In this document: one piece after another, positions 44,689-52,977 of the stretch
Layout of the letters: each line of letters opens with the position of its first letter
How positions within the stretch are numbered: the stretch's first letter is position 1
Source: Pseudomonadota bacterium
GTDB taxonomy: Bacteria; Pseudomonadota; Gammaproteobacteria; Steroidobacterales; Steroidobacteraceae
Assembly: GCA_023423935.1 (NCBI GenBank)
Contig: JAFAEQ010000033.1
Coordinates: 1-64,000 of the forward strand
DNA: 64,000 bases
Reading direction: 5' to 3'
Made by a program: the position numbers and the translations under genes
Notes under the pieces: model-generated
Told to the model about the DNA's origin: nothing
Database searches by the model: none
The model's input: the letters and a program-made list of their open reading frames with translations, nothing else

Positions 44689-46209
44689 ATGAATCGATGG
44701 CGTGTCGCAGGATTGATCGTGTTGGCAATGGCGACTGCGTGGCTGGCACTGCGCAGCTTCGAACCGCGGAAACCTGCGCCTGCCACGCCACCGCCGCCCG
44801 CGCCCGTACGAGATCAGTTTCACGCATCGAAGCCGCTCACGGTCACGGCGACGCTCGCATCGACGGGCGAGCCCATCGAGCTGTCGTGGCTCGAGCGTGA
44901 ACTGCGCTACATGCTCATGCGCGGACGCATGCGAGTCGCTGCCATCGGCGTCACCGATGGGTCGCCATACGACCTTCGCGTGGAGATCGAGCACGCACTG
45001 CCCAGCCCTGCAAAGCTCAAATTGGTGGGACCCGCAGGCAAGATCGAGCGGGAGCAGCAGGTCGAGCTCGATGCGGATGAGCTCTCGATCATGCGCACCC
45101 TGGCGCAAACACTGCCCGCCTTCCTAGGCGCCGCTCATAGCACCGAAGACTGGGCGGCGCACGTCGGCACCGAAGACCGCAGCGCTTACGAAACCTTTGT
45201 GCGCGTCTCGCAGCAGCTCCTCGGACCGCAGGGCGCAGGCTTCACGCGTCCACCGGCGGCCGCCGACTCCGAGACGATCGACCAGCTGGAGAATCTGACG
45301 CGCAGGCATCCGCGTTTCGCACGCGCGTGGTCGCTGCTCGCCATCGCCTATCTGAATCTCGGGGGCGAGGATGAAGCCTCGCTGACACAACTGGCCGAGT
45401 CGACTGCCGAGCGCTCGCTCACTCTGGATCCCGCATCGAGCGATGCTCAAAGCGCGCTGGGACTGGTTCAACTGCGCCGCGGCCAGTGGGTCGCTGCGAT
45501 GGAGCATTTCAATTCCGCACTTGCGGTCGATCCGAATGCCTCCGCCGCGCTGGAAGGACTTGCATGTCTGCTCGTCGATGTCGGTCATGCCTCGGAAGCG
45601 CTGCCGTTCGCTCAGCGCGCCACATCGCTTCAACCGGGCAGCATGGGTGCCGCCGAATGCCTGAGCTATGCGCAGCTAGCAACCGGCGCCGACCCGGCCA
45701 TCGATGCCTCCAATGCGGGGGCGCAATCACTGGCCGCGGCACAAGTGCGCGCGCTCGATGCCATTCTCGCGGGGAACTTGCCCGCGGCGCGCGAGACGCT
45801 CATGCATGCCGATGCAGCACGGCGTTCGTCGAATTGGATAGAGCCTTTGCTGCGAGCCGCGGCGGACAAGAAGCAGACATCGCAGGCCCTGCAAGCCATC
45901 ACTCGGGCCGCCAGCGATCGCAGCATCGATCCCGTCACCGAGCTCGTGTGCGGCACGGCACTGCGTCAGACCGACTTCGTCTTCAATCGCATGCTGCGTC
46001 TGGAGAAACAGAACGAGTCCGCGCCACTGCGGCTTCTCTGGCTGCCGCGCACGGATTTTCTGCGTCAGAGCGCCCGCTTCGAGTCCGTCGTGAGCACCGC
46101 GGGCCTTCTGCCCTTCTGGCAGGATCATGGATCGCCGGATATCTGCCAGTCCGAGACCGATGTGTACGGCTGCAAGATCAAACCGCAGAAATTGAAGAAG
46201 GACGAGTAG
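44689..46209 (+). CDS. membrane-anchored TPR protein
   Basis: About 506 residues: an N-terminal membrane anchor (VAGLIVLAMATAWLALRSF), a Pro-rich linker, a globular part (50-150), then TPR-like helices (about 190-400; WVAAMEHFNSALAVDPNASA). The arrangement resembles the periplasmic half of CadC-like regulators but lacks a DNA-binding domain. The role is unknown. The start at ATG 44689 places the membrane helix at the N-terminus; a TTG at 44629 would add 20 residues. Confidence 0.75.
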   Translation: MNRWRVAGLIVLAMATAWLALRSFEPRKPAPATPPPPAPVRDQFHASKPLTVTATLASTGEPIELSWLERELRYMLMRGRMRVAAIGVTDGSPYDLRVEIEHALPSPAKLKLVGPAGKIEREQQVELDADELSIMRTLAQTLPAFLGAAHSTEDWAAHVGTEDRSAYETFVRVSQQLLGPQGAGFTRPPAAADSETIDQLENLTRRHPRFARAWSLLAIAYLNLGGEDEASLTQLAESTAERSLTLDPASSDAQSALGLVQLRRGQWVAAMEHFNSALAVDPNASAALEGLACLLVDVGHASEALPFAQRATSLQPGSMGAAECLSYAQLATGADPAIDASNAGAQSLAAAQVRALDAILAGNLPAARETLMHADAARRSSNWIEPLLRAAADKKQTSQALQAITRAASDRSIDPVTELVCGTALRQTDFVFNRMLRLEKQNESAPLRLLWLPRTDFLRQSARFESVVSTAGLLPFWQDHGSPDICQSETDVYGCKIKPQKLKKDE

Positions 46210-46361
46210 GTCCGGCAGCGGCAATCGAAGCAGCAGGCGCCGCTGCAAAGCACGCCGAATCACGCGACAGGCATGGGGAAAGCTTTCGGGACCACGGACC
46301 CGTGGGGAAATCGGTACGTGCGTCGACGGAGCAGATCGCCATACGGTGGCACAAAGATCGT

Positions 46362-46400
46362 GCACGAAAGCACCTGTCACGGTGCTCGTGCGCTTTCGTG
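46362..46400 (+). promoter_or_regulatory. competing hairpins in the nasT leader region
   Basis: CACGAAAGC (46363-46371) can pair perfectly with GCTTTCGTG (46392-46400), while the overlapping GCACGA..GCACC (46362-46374) can pair with GGTGCTCGTGC (46381-46391). A further stem (46387-46393 with 46404-46410) competes with both. Such mutually exclusive stems upstream of an RNA-binding antiterminator gene suggest a leader switch. The canonical ANTAR hexaloop pattern is not seen. Confidence 0.35.
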
Positions 46401-46496
46401 AGGGCGCACGAACCCGAAGAATTTCAGCACCCCTACGGCGGATACAGGTAAGGTCGCGCCACCGCGCGCACGCAACGGCATGACGATCGCTGGCAT

Positions 46497-47126
46497 ATGA
46501 GTTGCAGCCGCGCCCCATCAATGCCGGAAGAAAAGCACCATTCCGATCTGTCGCTGCACATTCTGATCGTCGATCAGAACGTGATGCGCGCATCCATTCT
46601 CGAAGATGGATTGCGCGAAGCCGGCTATTGCCAAGTCACCGTCGTTCGCGACATGCAGAATCTGATGCGTCGTATCGTCGATAACGATCCGGATGTGATC
46701 TTCATCGACCTGGAGAACCCCAACCGCGACGTGCTCGAGCAGATGTTCCAGGTGTCGCGCAGCGTGAGCCGCCCGATTGCCATGTTCGTCGATCGCTCCG
46801 ATAGCGAGATGATCGCCGCTGCAGTCGATGCAGGCGTCGGCGCCTATGTTGTCGATGGACTGAAGAAGGAACGCGTCAAAGCCATCCTCGATATGGCCGT
46901 CAGCCGCTTCAACGCGTTCAGCAAGTTGCGCGACGAACTGCACCGGGCGAAGGCTGCGCTGGATGAGCGCAAGCTCATCGATCGCGCCAAGGGCATCCTG
47001 ATGAAAGAACGTCGCTTGTCGGAGGAGGCGGCGTATGCTCTGCTGCGCAAGGCAGCGATGAACGAGAACAGACGCATCAGCGAAGTCGCGCAAAGCGTCG
47101 TCACCGCGGCCAGGCTACTCAAATGA
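46497..47126 (+). CDS. nasT: NasT-type ANTAR response regulator
   Basis: A 209-residue regulator with an N-terminal receiver-like domain (LHILIVDQNVMRASILEDGL, VIFIDLENPN) and a C-terminal ANTAR RNA-binding domain (KLIDRAKGILMKERRLSEEA). NasT binds leader RNA to prevent termination of nitrate-assimilation transcripts when NasS senses nitrate. It overlaps nasS by 4 bp (ATGA at 47123). No target nas operon is in the window. ATG 46521 is a possible alternative start. Confidence 0.9.
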   Translation: MSCSRAPSMPEEKHHSDLSLHILIVDQNVMRASILEDGLREAGYCQVTVVRDMQNLMRRIVDNDPDVIFIDLENPNRDVLEQMFQVSRSVSRPIAMFVDRSDSEMIAAAVDAGVGAYVVDGLKKERVKAILDMAVSRFNAFSKLRDELHRAKAALDERKLIDRAKGILMKERRLSEEAAYALLRKAAMNENRRISEVAQSVVTAARLLK

Positions 47127-48325
47127 CTTCCATGCACCTCGCCGTCGTCGGATTCATCCCTTTATTGGACTGCGCGCCGCTGGTCGTCGCCGCCGAGAAA
47201 GGTCTCGCGCGCGAGGAGGGGATCGACCTGGCGCTCGTTCGCGAAACTTCGTGGGCCAACATTCGCGACCGAGTCATCGTGGGTCACTTCGATGCTGCGC
47301 ACATGCTGGCTCCGATGTCGATCGCCTCGACTCTGGGCATCGGCCATCTCCAGGTACCGATGATCGCTCCCTTGTCTCTTGGACTCGGCGGCAACGCGAT
47401 CACGGTATCGACGGCCCTGTGGCAACAATTGCTGGACGAAGGCGCGACCGAGGCCGGCGATCCCGCCACGCAGGGCGATGCGTTGAAGCGCGTCATCACC
47501 AGACGACGCGGCAGCACCCCACTGACATTCGCAATGGTGTATCCCTTCTCGGGACACAACTACGAGCTGCGCTACTGGCTCGCCGCGTCCGGCGTTCACC
47601 CGGACCACGATGTGCGCCTGATCGTGCTGCCTCCCCCCTTGCTCGTCGATGCGTTGCGGGAAGGACAGATCGACGGCTTCTGTGTTGGCGAACCCTGGAA
47701 CAGCCTCGCGGTATCGATCGGCGTTGGCTGTATCGTGACGACGACGAACGAGATTTGGCGGCTGAGCCCGGAGAAGGTGCTCGCCTTCCGTCAGGACTGG
47801 GCTCAACGCTCGCCCGAGCAGGTGGCGGCATTGATCCGCGCGGTGTATCGCGCCTCGCGCTGGTGCGAGCAACGAGAAAATCATGCGGAACTCGCTCAGT
47901 TGCTTTCGCAGCCAAGATACACGGGCGCTCCGGCGGAGCTGTTGCTGCGCGGTTTGTCGCAACAGCTCGTCCTTACGCCGGGCGGCGCCATGCGCGACCA
48001 CCCAGAGTTCTACGTTCTGCAGCGCCATGCCGCGACGTTTCCCTGGATCAGTCATGCGCTTTGGTTTTACTCGCAGATGGTCCGCTGGCGGCAAGCCGAG
48101 CTCTCGGCCGCAAACGCGGCTGCCGTTCGCGCGACCTATCGACCCGATCTGTATCGCCAGGCTCTGGCCTCGCTCGACGTCGACATTCCATTGGCGGATC
48201 TGAAGATCGAAGGCGCCAACACAGCACGGTCGGCCATGCCCTCCTCACGCGGTGCGCTTCAGTACGGGCCGGACGGATTCTTCGATCAGCGCCCCTTCGA
48301 TCCGGAACAACTCGCCACGTACTAG
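47123..48325 (+). CDS. nasS: NasS nitrate/nitrite sensor protein
   Basis: A 400-residue protein of the NrtA/CmpA substrate-binding fold but without signal peptide, as in NasS, the cytosolic nitrate sensor that sequesters NasT. Landmarks are VGFIPLLDCAPLVVAAEKGL, GHFDAAHMLAPM and FCVGEPWNSLAVS. It is coupled to nasT by a 4-bp overlap. Orientation and order (nasT before nasS) differ from some organisms, but the pair is clear. Confidence 0.9.
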   Translation: MTSMHLAVVGFIPLLDCAPLVVAAEKGLAREEGIDLALVRETSWANIRDRVIVGHFDAAHMLAPMSIASTLGIGHLQVPMIAPLSLGLGGNAITVSTALWQQLLDEGATEAGDPATQGDALKRVITRRRGSTPLTFAMVYPFSGHNYELRYWLAASGVHPDHDVRLIVLPPPLLVDALREGQIDGFCVGEPWNSLAVSIGVGCIVTTTNEIWRLSPEKVLAFRQDWAQRSPEQVAALIRAVYRASRWCEQRENHAELAQLLSQPRYTGAPAELLLRGLSQQLVLTPGGAMRDHPEFYVLQRHAATFPWISHALWFYSQMVRWRQAELSAANAAAVRATYRPDLYRQALASLDVDIPLADLKIEGANTARSAMPSSRGALQYGPDGFFDQRPFDPEQLATY

Positions 48326-48408
48326 AGAGACATCGACGATGGCCGCTAAGCGTTACACGAAGATCGCGATGTGACGTAGCATCCGCGACGGGTCAGTCGG
48401 TACCGACA

Positions 48409-48807
48409 ATGGCAGTCTCATCCGATTATCTCGCCTATGTGCTCGATCAGTTCGCACCGTTCGCGAAGCTGACCTCACGCCGCATGTTCGGCGCGATCGG
48501 GCTGTACTGGAATAGCCATTTCATCGCAGTGATCGATGACGACACGCTGTATCTCAAAGCCGACGACAGCAATCGCAATGAGTTTCTGTCACGAGGCTGC
48601 CGCCCTTTTCAGCCGACGCCCGACATGACCTCGATGAATTACTACGAGGCACCTCAGGAAGTCCTCGAAGATTCCGACGCGCTGGAGAGCTGGGCACGCA
48701 AGTCGTATGCAATCGCCGCGCGACAAGCGCTTGCCAAAGCGGCAAAGAAATCGAAGAAGACATCCGGCACTAAACGATCTGCCAAGCGGAAGACAACATC
48801 GCGCTGA
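48409..48807 (+). CDS. TfoX N-terminal domain protein
   Basis: A 132-residue protein matching the TfoX-N domain (TSRRMFGAIGLYWN, YLKADDSNRNEF, MNYYEAPQEVLED), with a Lys-rich C-terminal tail (KAAKKSKKTSGTKRSAKRK). Full TfoX proteins regulate competence genes; this single-domain form has no proven role. ATG 48409 matches the usual domain start. Confidence 0.87.
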   Translation: MAVSSDYLAYVLDQFAPFAKLTSRRMFGAIGLYWNSHFIAVIDDDTLYLKADDSNRNEFLSRGCRPFQPTPDMTSMNYYEAPQEVLEDSDALESWARKSYAIAARQALAKAAKKSKKTSGTKRSAKRKTTSR

Positions 48808-48986
48808 CGATTTCTGTCGGACAGTCCCGCACTTCTCTAGTCCATGACGTCCGCGCTGCGGAACGCGCTTCACCGCAATATCGGCGGCGATGTCTGCGTG
48901 ACTATAATCCGCGCTCTTCTCGCCCGTGACTCGCTCGCTCTTTCGACATCGCGCGCACGGGATTTTCGTCCAGGGGGAACTCGCGA

Positions 48987-51065
48987 ATGGCATCGATCAA
49001 TGCTGTGGTCACTCTTTCACGCGACGGCGATATCGCGCTTGTCAGCATCAACTCACCACCTGTCAATGCGCTGTCGCAGGCCGTGCGTGCAGGCATCGTC
49101 GAAGCGATGCGGCAAGCGCAGTCCGATGACTCGAAAGCCATCGTGCTCATCTGCGAAGGCCGGACGTTTATCGCAGGCGCCGATATCACCGAATTCGGTA
49201 AGCCACCTAAGGCACCGAGCCTGCTCGATGTGGAAGATGCCATCGAGGGAGCGACGAAGCCGGTCGTTGCTGCGATTCATGGCACCGCATTGGGCGGCGG
49301 ACTGGAAGTGGCGCTGTGCTGTCACTATCGCGTCGCAGTGCCTTCTGCGAAGTGCGGGCTGCCCGAAGTGCATCTTGGTCTGATTCCCGGCGCCGGCGGT
49401 ACACAACGCCTGCCCCGTCTGGTCGGTGCGCAGGCCGCGCTCGAGATGATCACGAGCGGCAAGCATGTCGATGCGAAGACTGCGGCGGCCGCGGGTCTCA
49501 TCGATGAGCTCGTGACGGAAGGCGAGCTCAAAGCCGGCGCTATCGCCTTCGCCGCGAAGATCGTCAACGAACGGCGTCCTTTGCGGAAGGTCCGCGATCT
49601 GGACGAAAAGATTCTTCCCGCACGCGGCAAGTCCGAACTGTTCGATGAATTTCGCAAGGCCAGTGCGCGCAAGGCCCGCGGCTTCCTGGCGCCGGAGTAT
49701 TGCGTACGTGCCGTGGAAGCCGCAGTGAACCTGCCGTTCGACGAAGGCATGAAGGTCGAACAGAAGCTCTTCCTCGAGCTCATGCAAGGCGAGCAGTCGG
49801 CTGCGCAACGCTATGTCTTCTTCGCTGAACGCCAGGTCTGGAAAATTCCAGACGTTCCCGATGACACCCCGACGATCCCGATCAAGAAGATCGGCGTGAT
49901 CGGGGCCGGCACGATGGGCGGCGGCATCTCGATGAACTTCGCGAACATCGGGATTCCGGTCACGATCGTCGAGACGAAGCAGGATGCGCTCGATCGCGGC
50001 CTGAGCGTAATCCGCAAGAACTACGAGCGCAGCGTCAAGAGCGGCCGCTTCACGATGCAGGATGTCGACAAGCGCATGACATTGCTGCAGGGCACGCTCG
50101 ACATGCAGGCGCTCGCCGACTGCGATCTGATCATCGAAGCGGTTTTCGAAGACATGCGAGTCAAGAAGGATGTCTTCACCAAGCTCGATGGCATCGCAAA
50201 ACCAGGGGCGATTCTGGCCACGAACACTTCGGCGCTCGACATCAACGAGATCGCGAGCGTCACGCAGCGTCCGGACTTCGTGATCGGCCTGCACTTCTTC
50301 TCACCCGCGAACGTCATGCGTCTGCTGGAAGTCGTGCGCGCGAAAAAGACTTCGAAGAGCGTCATCGCCACCGCGATGCAGCTCGCCAAGAAGATCGGCA
50401 AGGTCGCAGCGCTGGTCGGCGTGTGCCCGGGCTTCGTCGGCAATCGCATTCTCTATGCGCGACAGGAACAGGCCAATGCGATGCTGCTCGAAGGCGCGAT
50501 GCCCTGGGAAATCGATCAGGTCATCTACGACTTCGGCCTGCCGATGGGACCTTTTGCAATGGCCGATCTTGCCGGGCTCGACATCGGCTGGGACAAGCAG
50601 AACACGTCCAGCTCCACCATTCGCGAAGTCCTGTGCGAGAAAGATCGACGCGGGCAGAAGACCGGAGCGGGCTTCTATGACTACGACGAGCAAAGCAATG
50701 CAAAGCCGTCGCCTGTCACTGAACAGATCGTGCGCGACTTCGCGGGTCGTTCTGGCAAGGCGCAGCGAAAGATTTCGCCGGACGAGATCCTGGAGCGCTG
50801 CGTGTACGCTCAGATCAACGAAGGCGCAAAGATCCTCGAAGAAGGCATTGCAATCCGCCCGTCCGACATCGATATCGTATGGATCAACGGCTACGGCTGG
50901 CCCGCCTATCGTGGTGGGCCGATGTTTTACGCCGACACCGTCGGGCTCGCGCGGATCGTCGCGAAGCTGAAGGAATATGGCCCGCAGATGGGCGCAGACT
51001 TCAGCATCTCGCCGCTGCTCGAGAAGCTCGCCGCCGAAGGCAAGCGTTTTCAGGATCTGAAATAG
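48987..51065 (+). CDS. bifunctional enoyl-CoA hydratase/3-hydroxyacyl-CoA dehydrogenase
   Basis: A 692-residue beta-oxidation enzyme. The N-terminal crotonase domain (1-200) has the oxyanion segment AGADITEF and both catalytic glutamates in GTALGGGLEVAL and GLPEVHLGLIPGAGG. A dehydrogenase domain follows (NAD motif VIGAGTMGGGISM near 306, VGLHFFSPANVM-like core) with a C-terminal dimerisation half. It resembles FadJ/peroxisomal multifunctional enzymes. A thiolase gene follows, giving the last three steps of the cycle. RBS GGGGGAA precedes ATG 48987. Confidence 0.93.
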   Translation: MASINAVVTLSRDGDIALVSINSPPVNALSQAVRAGIVEAMRQAQSDDSKAIVLICEGRTFIAGADITEFGKPPKAPSLLDVEDAIEGATKPVVAAIHGTALGGGLEVALCCHYRVAVPSAKCGLPEVHLGLIPGAGGTQRLPRLVGAQAALEMITSGKHVDAKTAAAAGLIDELVTEGELKAGAIAFAAKIVNERRPLRKVRDLDEKILPARGKSELFDEFRKASARKARGFLAPEYCVRAVEAAVNLPFDEGMKVEQKLFLELMQGEQSAAQRYVFFAERQVWKIPDVPDDTPTIPIKKIGVIGAGTMGGGISMNFANIGIPVTIVETKQDALDRGLSVIRKNYERSVKSGRFTMQDVDKRMTLLQGTLDMQALADCDLIIEAVFEDMRVKKDVFTKLDGIAKPGAILATNTSALDINEIASVTQRPDFVIGLHFFSPANVMRLLEVVRAKKTSKSVIATAMQLAKKIGKVAALVGVCPGFVGNRILYARQEQANAMLLEGAMPWEIDQVIYDFGLPMGPFAMADLAGLDIGWDKQNTSSSTIREVLCEKDRRGQKTGAGFYDYDEQSNAKPSPVTEQIVRDFAGRSGKAQRKISPDEILERCVYAQINEGAKILEEGIAIRPSDIDIVWINGYGWPAYRGGPMFYADTVGLARIVAKLKEYGPQMGADFSISPLLEKLAAEGKRFQDLK

Positions 51066-51086
51066 CTCGCCCAGAATCAGGAATCT

Positions 51087-51153
51087 CCACGGGGCACACC
51101 GGGGGCACGGGGCTTCGAACTGTTCGACCCGGTGCTCCCTGTGATCCCCGTGG
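51087..51153. repeat. large imperfect hairpin with the dispersed 17-base motif (copy C)
   Basis: CCACGGGG (51087-51094) pairs with CCCCGTGG (51146-51153), and further pairing runs inward to a TCGAAC/GTTCGA tip (51114-51126). Positions 51137-51153 read CCCTGTGATCCCCGTGG, the third copy of the 17-base motif. It lies between the two beta-oxidation genes and could also affect their relative expression. Confidence 0.55.
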
Positions 51154-51192
51154 CAACTCTTTGCTCCGAGTTCATTTCTCGAGGATTTCAAC

Positions 51193-52395
51193 ATGCGTGA
51201 AGCAGTCATCGTTTCCACCGCTCGGACACCGATCGGCAAGGCGTATCGCGGTGCCTTCAACAACACTCAGGGGCAGGAACTCGCAGGGCATGCGATTGCG
51301 CACGCGGTGAAGCGCGCGGGAATCGATCCCAAAGAGGTCGAGGACGTGATCTTCGGCTGCGCGCTTCAGCAGGCATCGACGGGCGGTAACGTTGCGCGGC
51401 AGGCGCTGTTGCGCGCCGGATTGCCGGTGACGGTGCCGGGCATGAGCCTGGATCGCCAGTGTTCGTCGGGATTGATGGCGATCGCTACTGCCGCGAAGCA
51501 GATCTCGAACGACGGCATGCAGATCGCTGTCGCCGGCGGCGTCGAGTCGATCTCACTGGTGCAGAACGACAAGATGAATCTGTTTCGCGGCGCCGATCCC
51601 TGGCTCGTCAAGCACGTTCCGCAGATCTACATGACGATGATCGAAACCGCGGAAATCGTGGCGGACAGATACGGCGTCAGTCGCGAAGCACAGGATGAGT
51701 ATGCGCTGCAGTCGCAGCAGCGCACCGCGCAAGCCCAGGCGGAGGGTCGCTATGAGGAGGAGATCGCGCCGCTGACGGCATCCATGCTCGTGACGGACAA
51801 GGAAACCGGCGCAACCTCCGAAAAGGAAGTGACGCTGAAACTCGATGAAGGCAATCGCCCCAAGACGACGCTCGCCGACCTGCAGGCGCTCAAGCCTGTG
51901 TTCAAGAACGGTCAGCGTATCAAGGAAGGCAAGTTCATCACCGCGGGCAATGCCTCGCAGTTGTCCGACGGCGCCGCTGCGCTCGTGCTGATGGAAGCCA
52001 AGGAAGCGGAAAAGCGCGGATTGAAGCCGCTCGGTGCGTATCGCGGCATGACCGTCGCGGGCTGCGATCCGGATGAAATGGGCATCGGACCGGTGTTCGC
52101 GATTCCCAGACTGCTGAGACTCCATGGACTCACCATGGACGACATCGGACTGTGGGAATTGAACGAGGCGTTCGCGAGCCAGACACTCTACATTCGCGAC
52201 AAGCTCGGCATTCCAAACGACCGACTCAACGTTTCAGGCGGCGCGATTTCGATCGGCCATCCCTACGGCATGTCGGGTGCCCGCATGACCGGTCATCTCC
52301 TGATCGAAGGCCGACGTCGCGGAGTCAAGTACGGCATCGTGACGATGTGCGTCGGCGGCGGCATGGGCGCGGCCGGGTTGTTCGAGATCTTCTGA
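51193..52395 (+). CDS. acetyl-CoA acyltransferase (thiolase)
   Basis: A 400-residue thiolase cleaving 3-ketoacyl-CoA. The acyl-enzyme Cys90 is in LDRQCSSGL, the other active-site parts in NEAFASQ, GGAISIGHPYGMSGAR and CVGGGMG. Length is normal. It lies 127 bp downstream of the hydratase/dehydrogenase gene with a hairpin element in between, and is followed by a strong terminator. Confidence 0.94.
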   Translation: MREAVIVSTARTPIGKAYRGAFNNTQGQELAGHAIAHAVKRAGIDPKEVEDVIFGCALQQASTGGNVARQALLRAGLPVTVPGMSLDRQCSSGLMAIATAAKQISNDGMQIAVAGGVESISLVQNDKMNLFRGADPWLVKHVPQIYMTMIETAEIVADRYGVSREAQDEYALQSQQRTAQAQAEGRYEEEIAPLTASMLVTDKETGATSEKEVTLKLDEGNRPKTTLADLQALKPVFKNGQRIKEGKFITAGNASQLSDGAAALVLMEAKEAEKRGLKPLGAYRGMTVAGCDPDEMGIGPVFAIPRLLRLHGLTMDDIGLWELNEAFASQTLYIRDKLGIPNDRLNVSGGAISIGHPYGMSGARMTGHLLIEGRRRGVKYGIVTMCVGGGMGAAGLFEIF

Positions 52396-52407
52396 TCGCA
52401 GAAAGCA

Positions 52408-52431
52408 CAAGGGCAGCGAATGCTGCCCTTG
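52408..52431. terminator. bidirectional terminator between thiolase and gloA
   Basis: Perfect 10-bp stem (CAAGGGCAGC / GCTGCCCTTG) with a 4-nt loop GAAT, between convergent genes. Confidence 0.8.
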
Positions 52432-52458
52432 TTCATTCAACACTGCGGGAACTTGCCG

Positions 52459-52878
52459 CTACCACTCGCCGGTATTCGGCATCGAAGCCCACGGCTCCTT
52501 CGGCGGCTGACGGGTACCCTTCTGCAGCAGCTCGATGGAAATCTTGTCCGGCGAACGCACGAACGCCATGTGCCCATCGCGCGGCGGACGGTTGATCGTG
52601 ATCCCCATCTTCTGCAATCGCTCGCAGGTCGCGTAAATGTCATCCACCTCGTAGGCCAGATGACCGAACGCGCGCCCGATTCCGTACTCCTCGGGATCCC
52701 AGTTGTACGTGAGCTCCACCTGCGCCGACTCGTCTCCGGGCGCTGCGAGAAACACGAGCGTGAAGCGCCCCTTCTCGTTGTCCATGCGCTTGATCTCGCG
52801 CAGACCGAGCGCATCGCAATAGAACTTCAACGAGGCCGCGAGATCGGTCACGCGGACCATGGTGTGGAGGTACTTCAT
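52459..52878 (-). CDS. gloA: lactoylglutathione lyase (glyoxalase I)
   Basis: A 139-residue glyoxalase I, converting the methylglyoxal-glutathione adduct to lactoylglutathione. Metal ligands are visible in order: His5 (YLHTMVRVTD), Glu in VELTYNWD, His in FGHLAYEVDD and Glu in ISIELLQKG. The spacing is that of the short bacterial, nickel-type enzyme. A CTAG-rich island sits just upstream of its start. Confidence 0.95.
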   Translation of the reverse strand: MKYLHTMVRVTDLAASLKFYCDALGLREIKRMDNEKGRFTLVFLAAPGDESAQVELTYNWDPEEYGIGRAFGHLAYEVDDIYATCERLQKMGITINRPPRDGHMAFVRSPDKISIELLQKGTRQPPKEPWASMPNTGEW

Positions 52879-52887
52879 GAGAAAAAT

Positions 52888-52973
52888 CCTTGGCCAACTA
52901 GTTTGCTAGTCCGCTAGCCAGAGCTGACCTGCCGTTTGCTTCTGGCTAGGGCCTAGCAGCTAGTACCTAGTTC
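52888..52973. repeat. CTAG-dense intergenic repeat island (copy 2)
   Basis: Seven CTAG tetramers in about 85 bp between gloA and ilvB. It shares the inverted arms CTAGCCAGA (52914-52922) and TCTGGCTAG (52941-52949) and the CTAGCAGCTAG-type core with copy 1 at 38202-38373. Confidence 0.75.
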
Positions 52974-52977
52974 GCTG

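Noticed and set aside
46362..46410. ANTAR-target twin hairpins with A-x-x-G hexaloops upstream of nasT
   Set aside because: Hairpins are present, but the six-base loop TGTCAC lacks the A1/G4 pattern, so I report only a possible leader structure.
48350..48375. Tiny open frame MAAKRYTKIAM between nasS and the TfoX-N gene
   Set aside because: Eleven codons with no ribosome site or conservation evidence.
48856..48882. EcfG promoter before the beta-oxidation gene
   Set aside because: GGAAC is followed at N17 by CGGC, not CGTT, and no stress link is expected.
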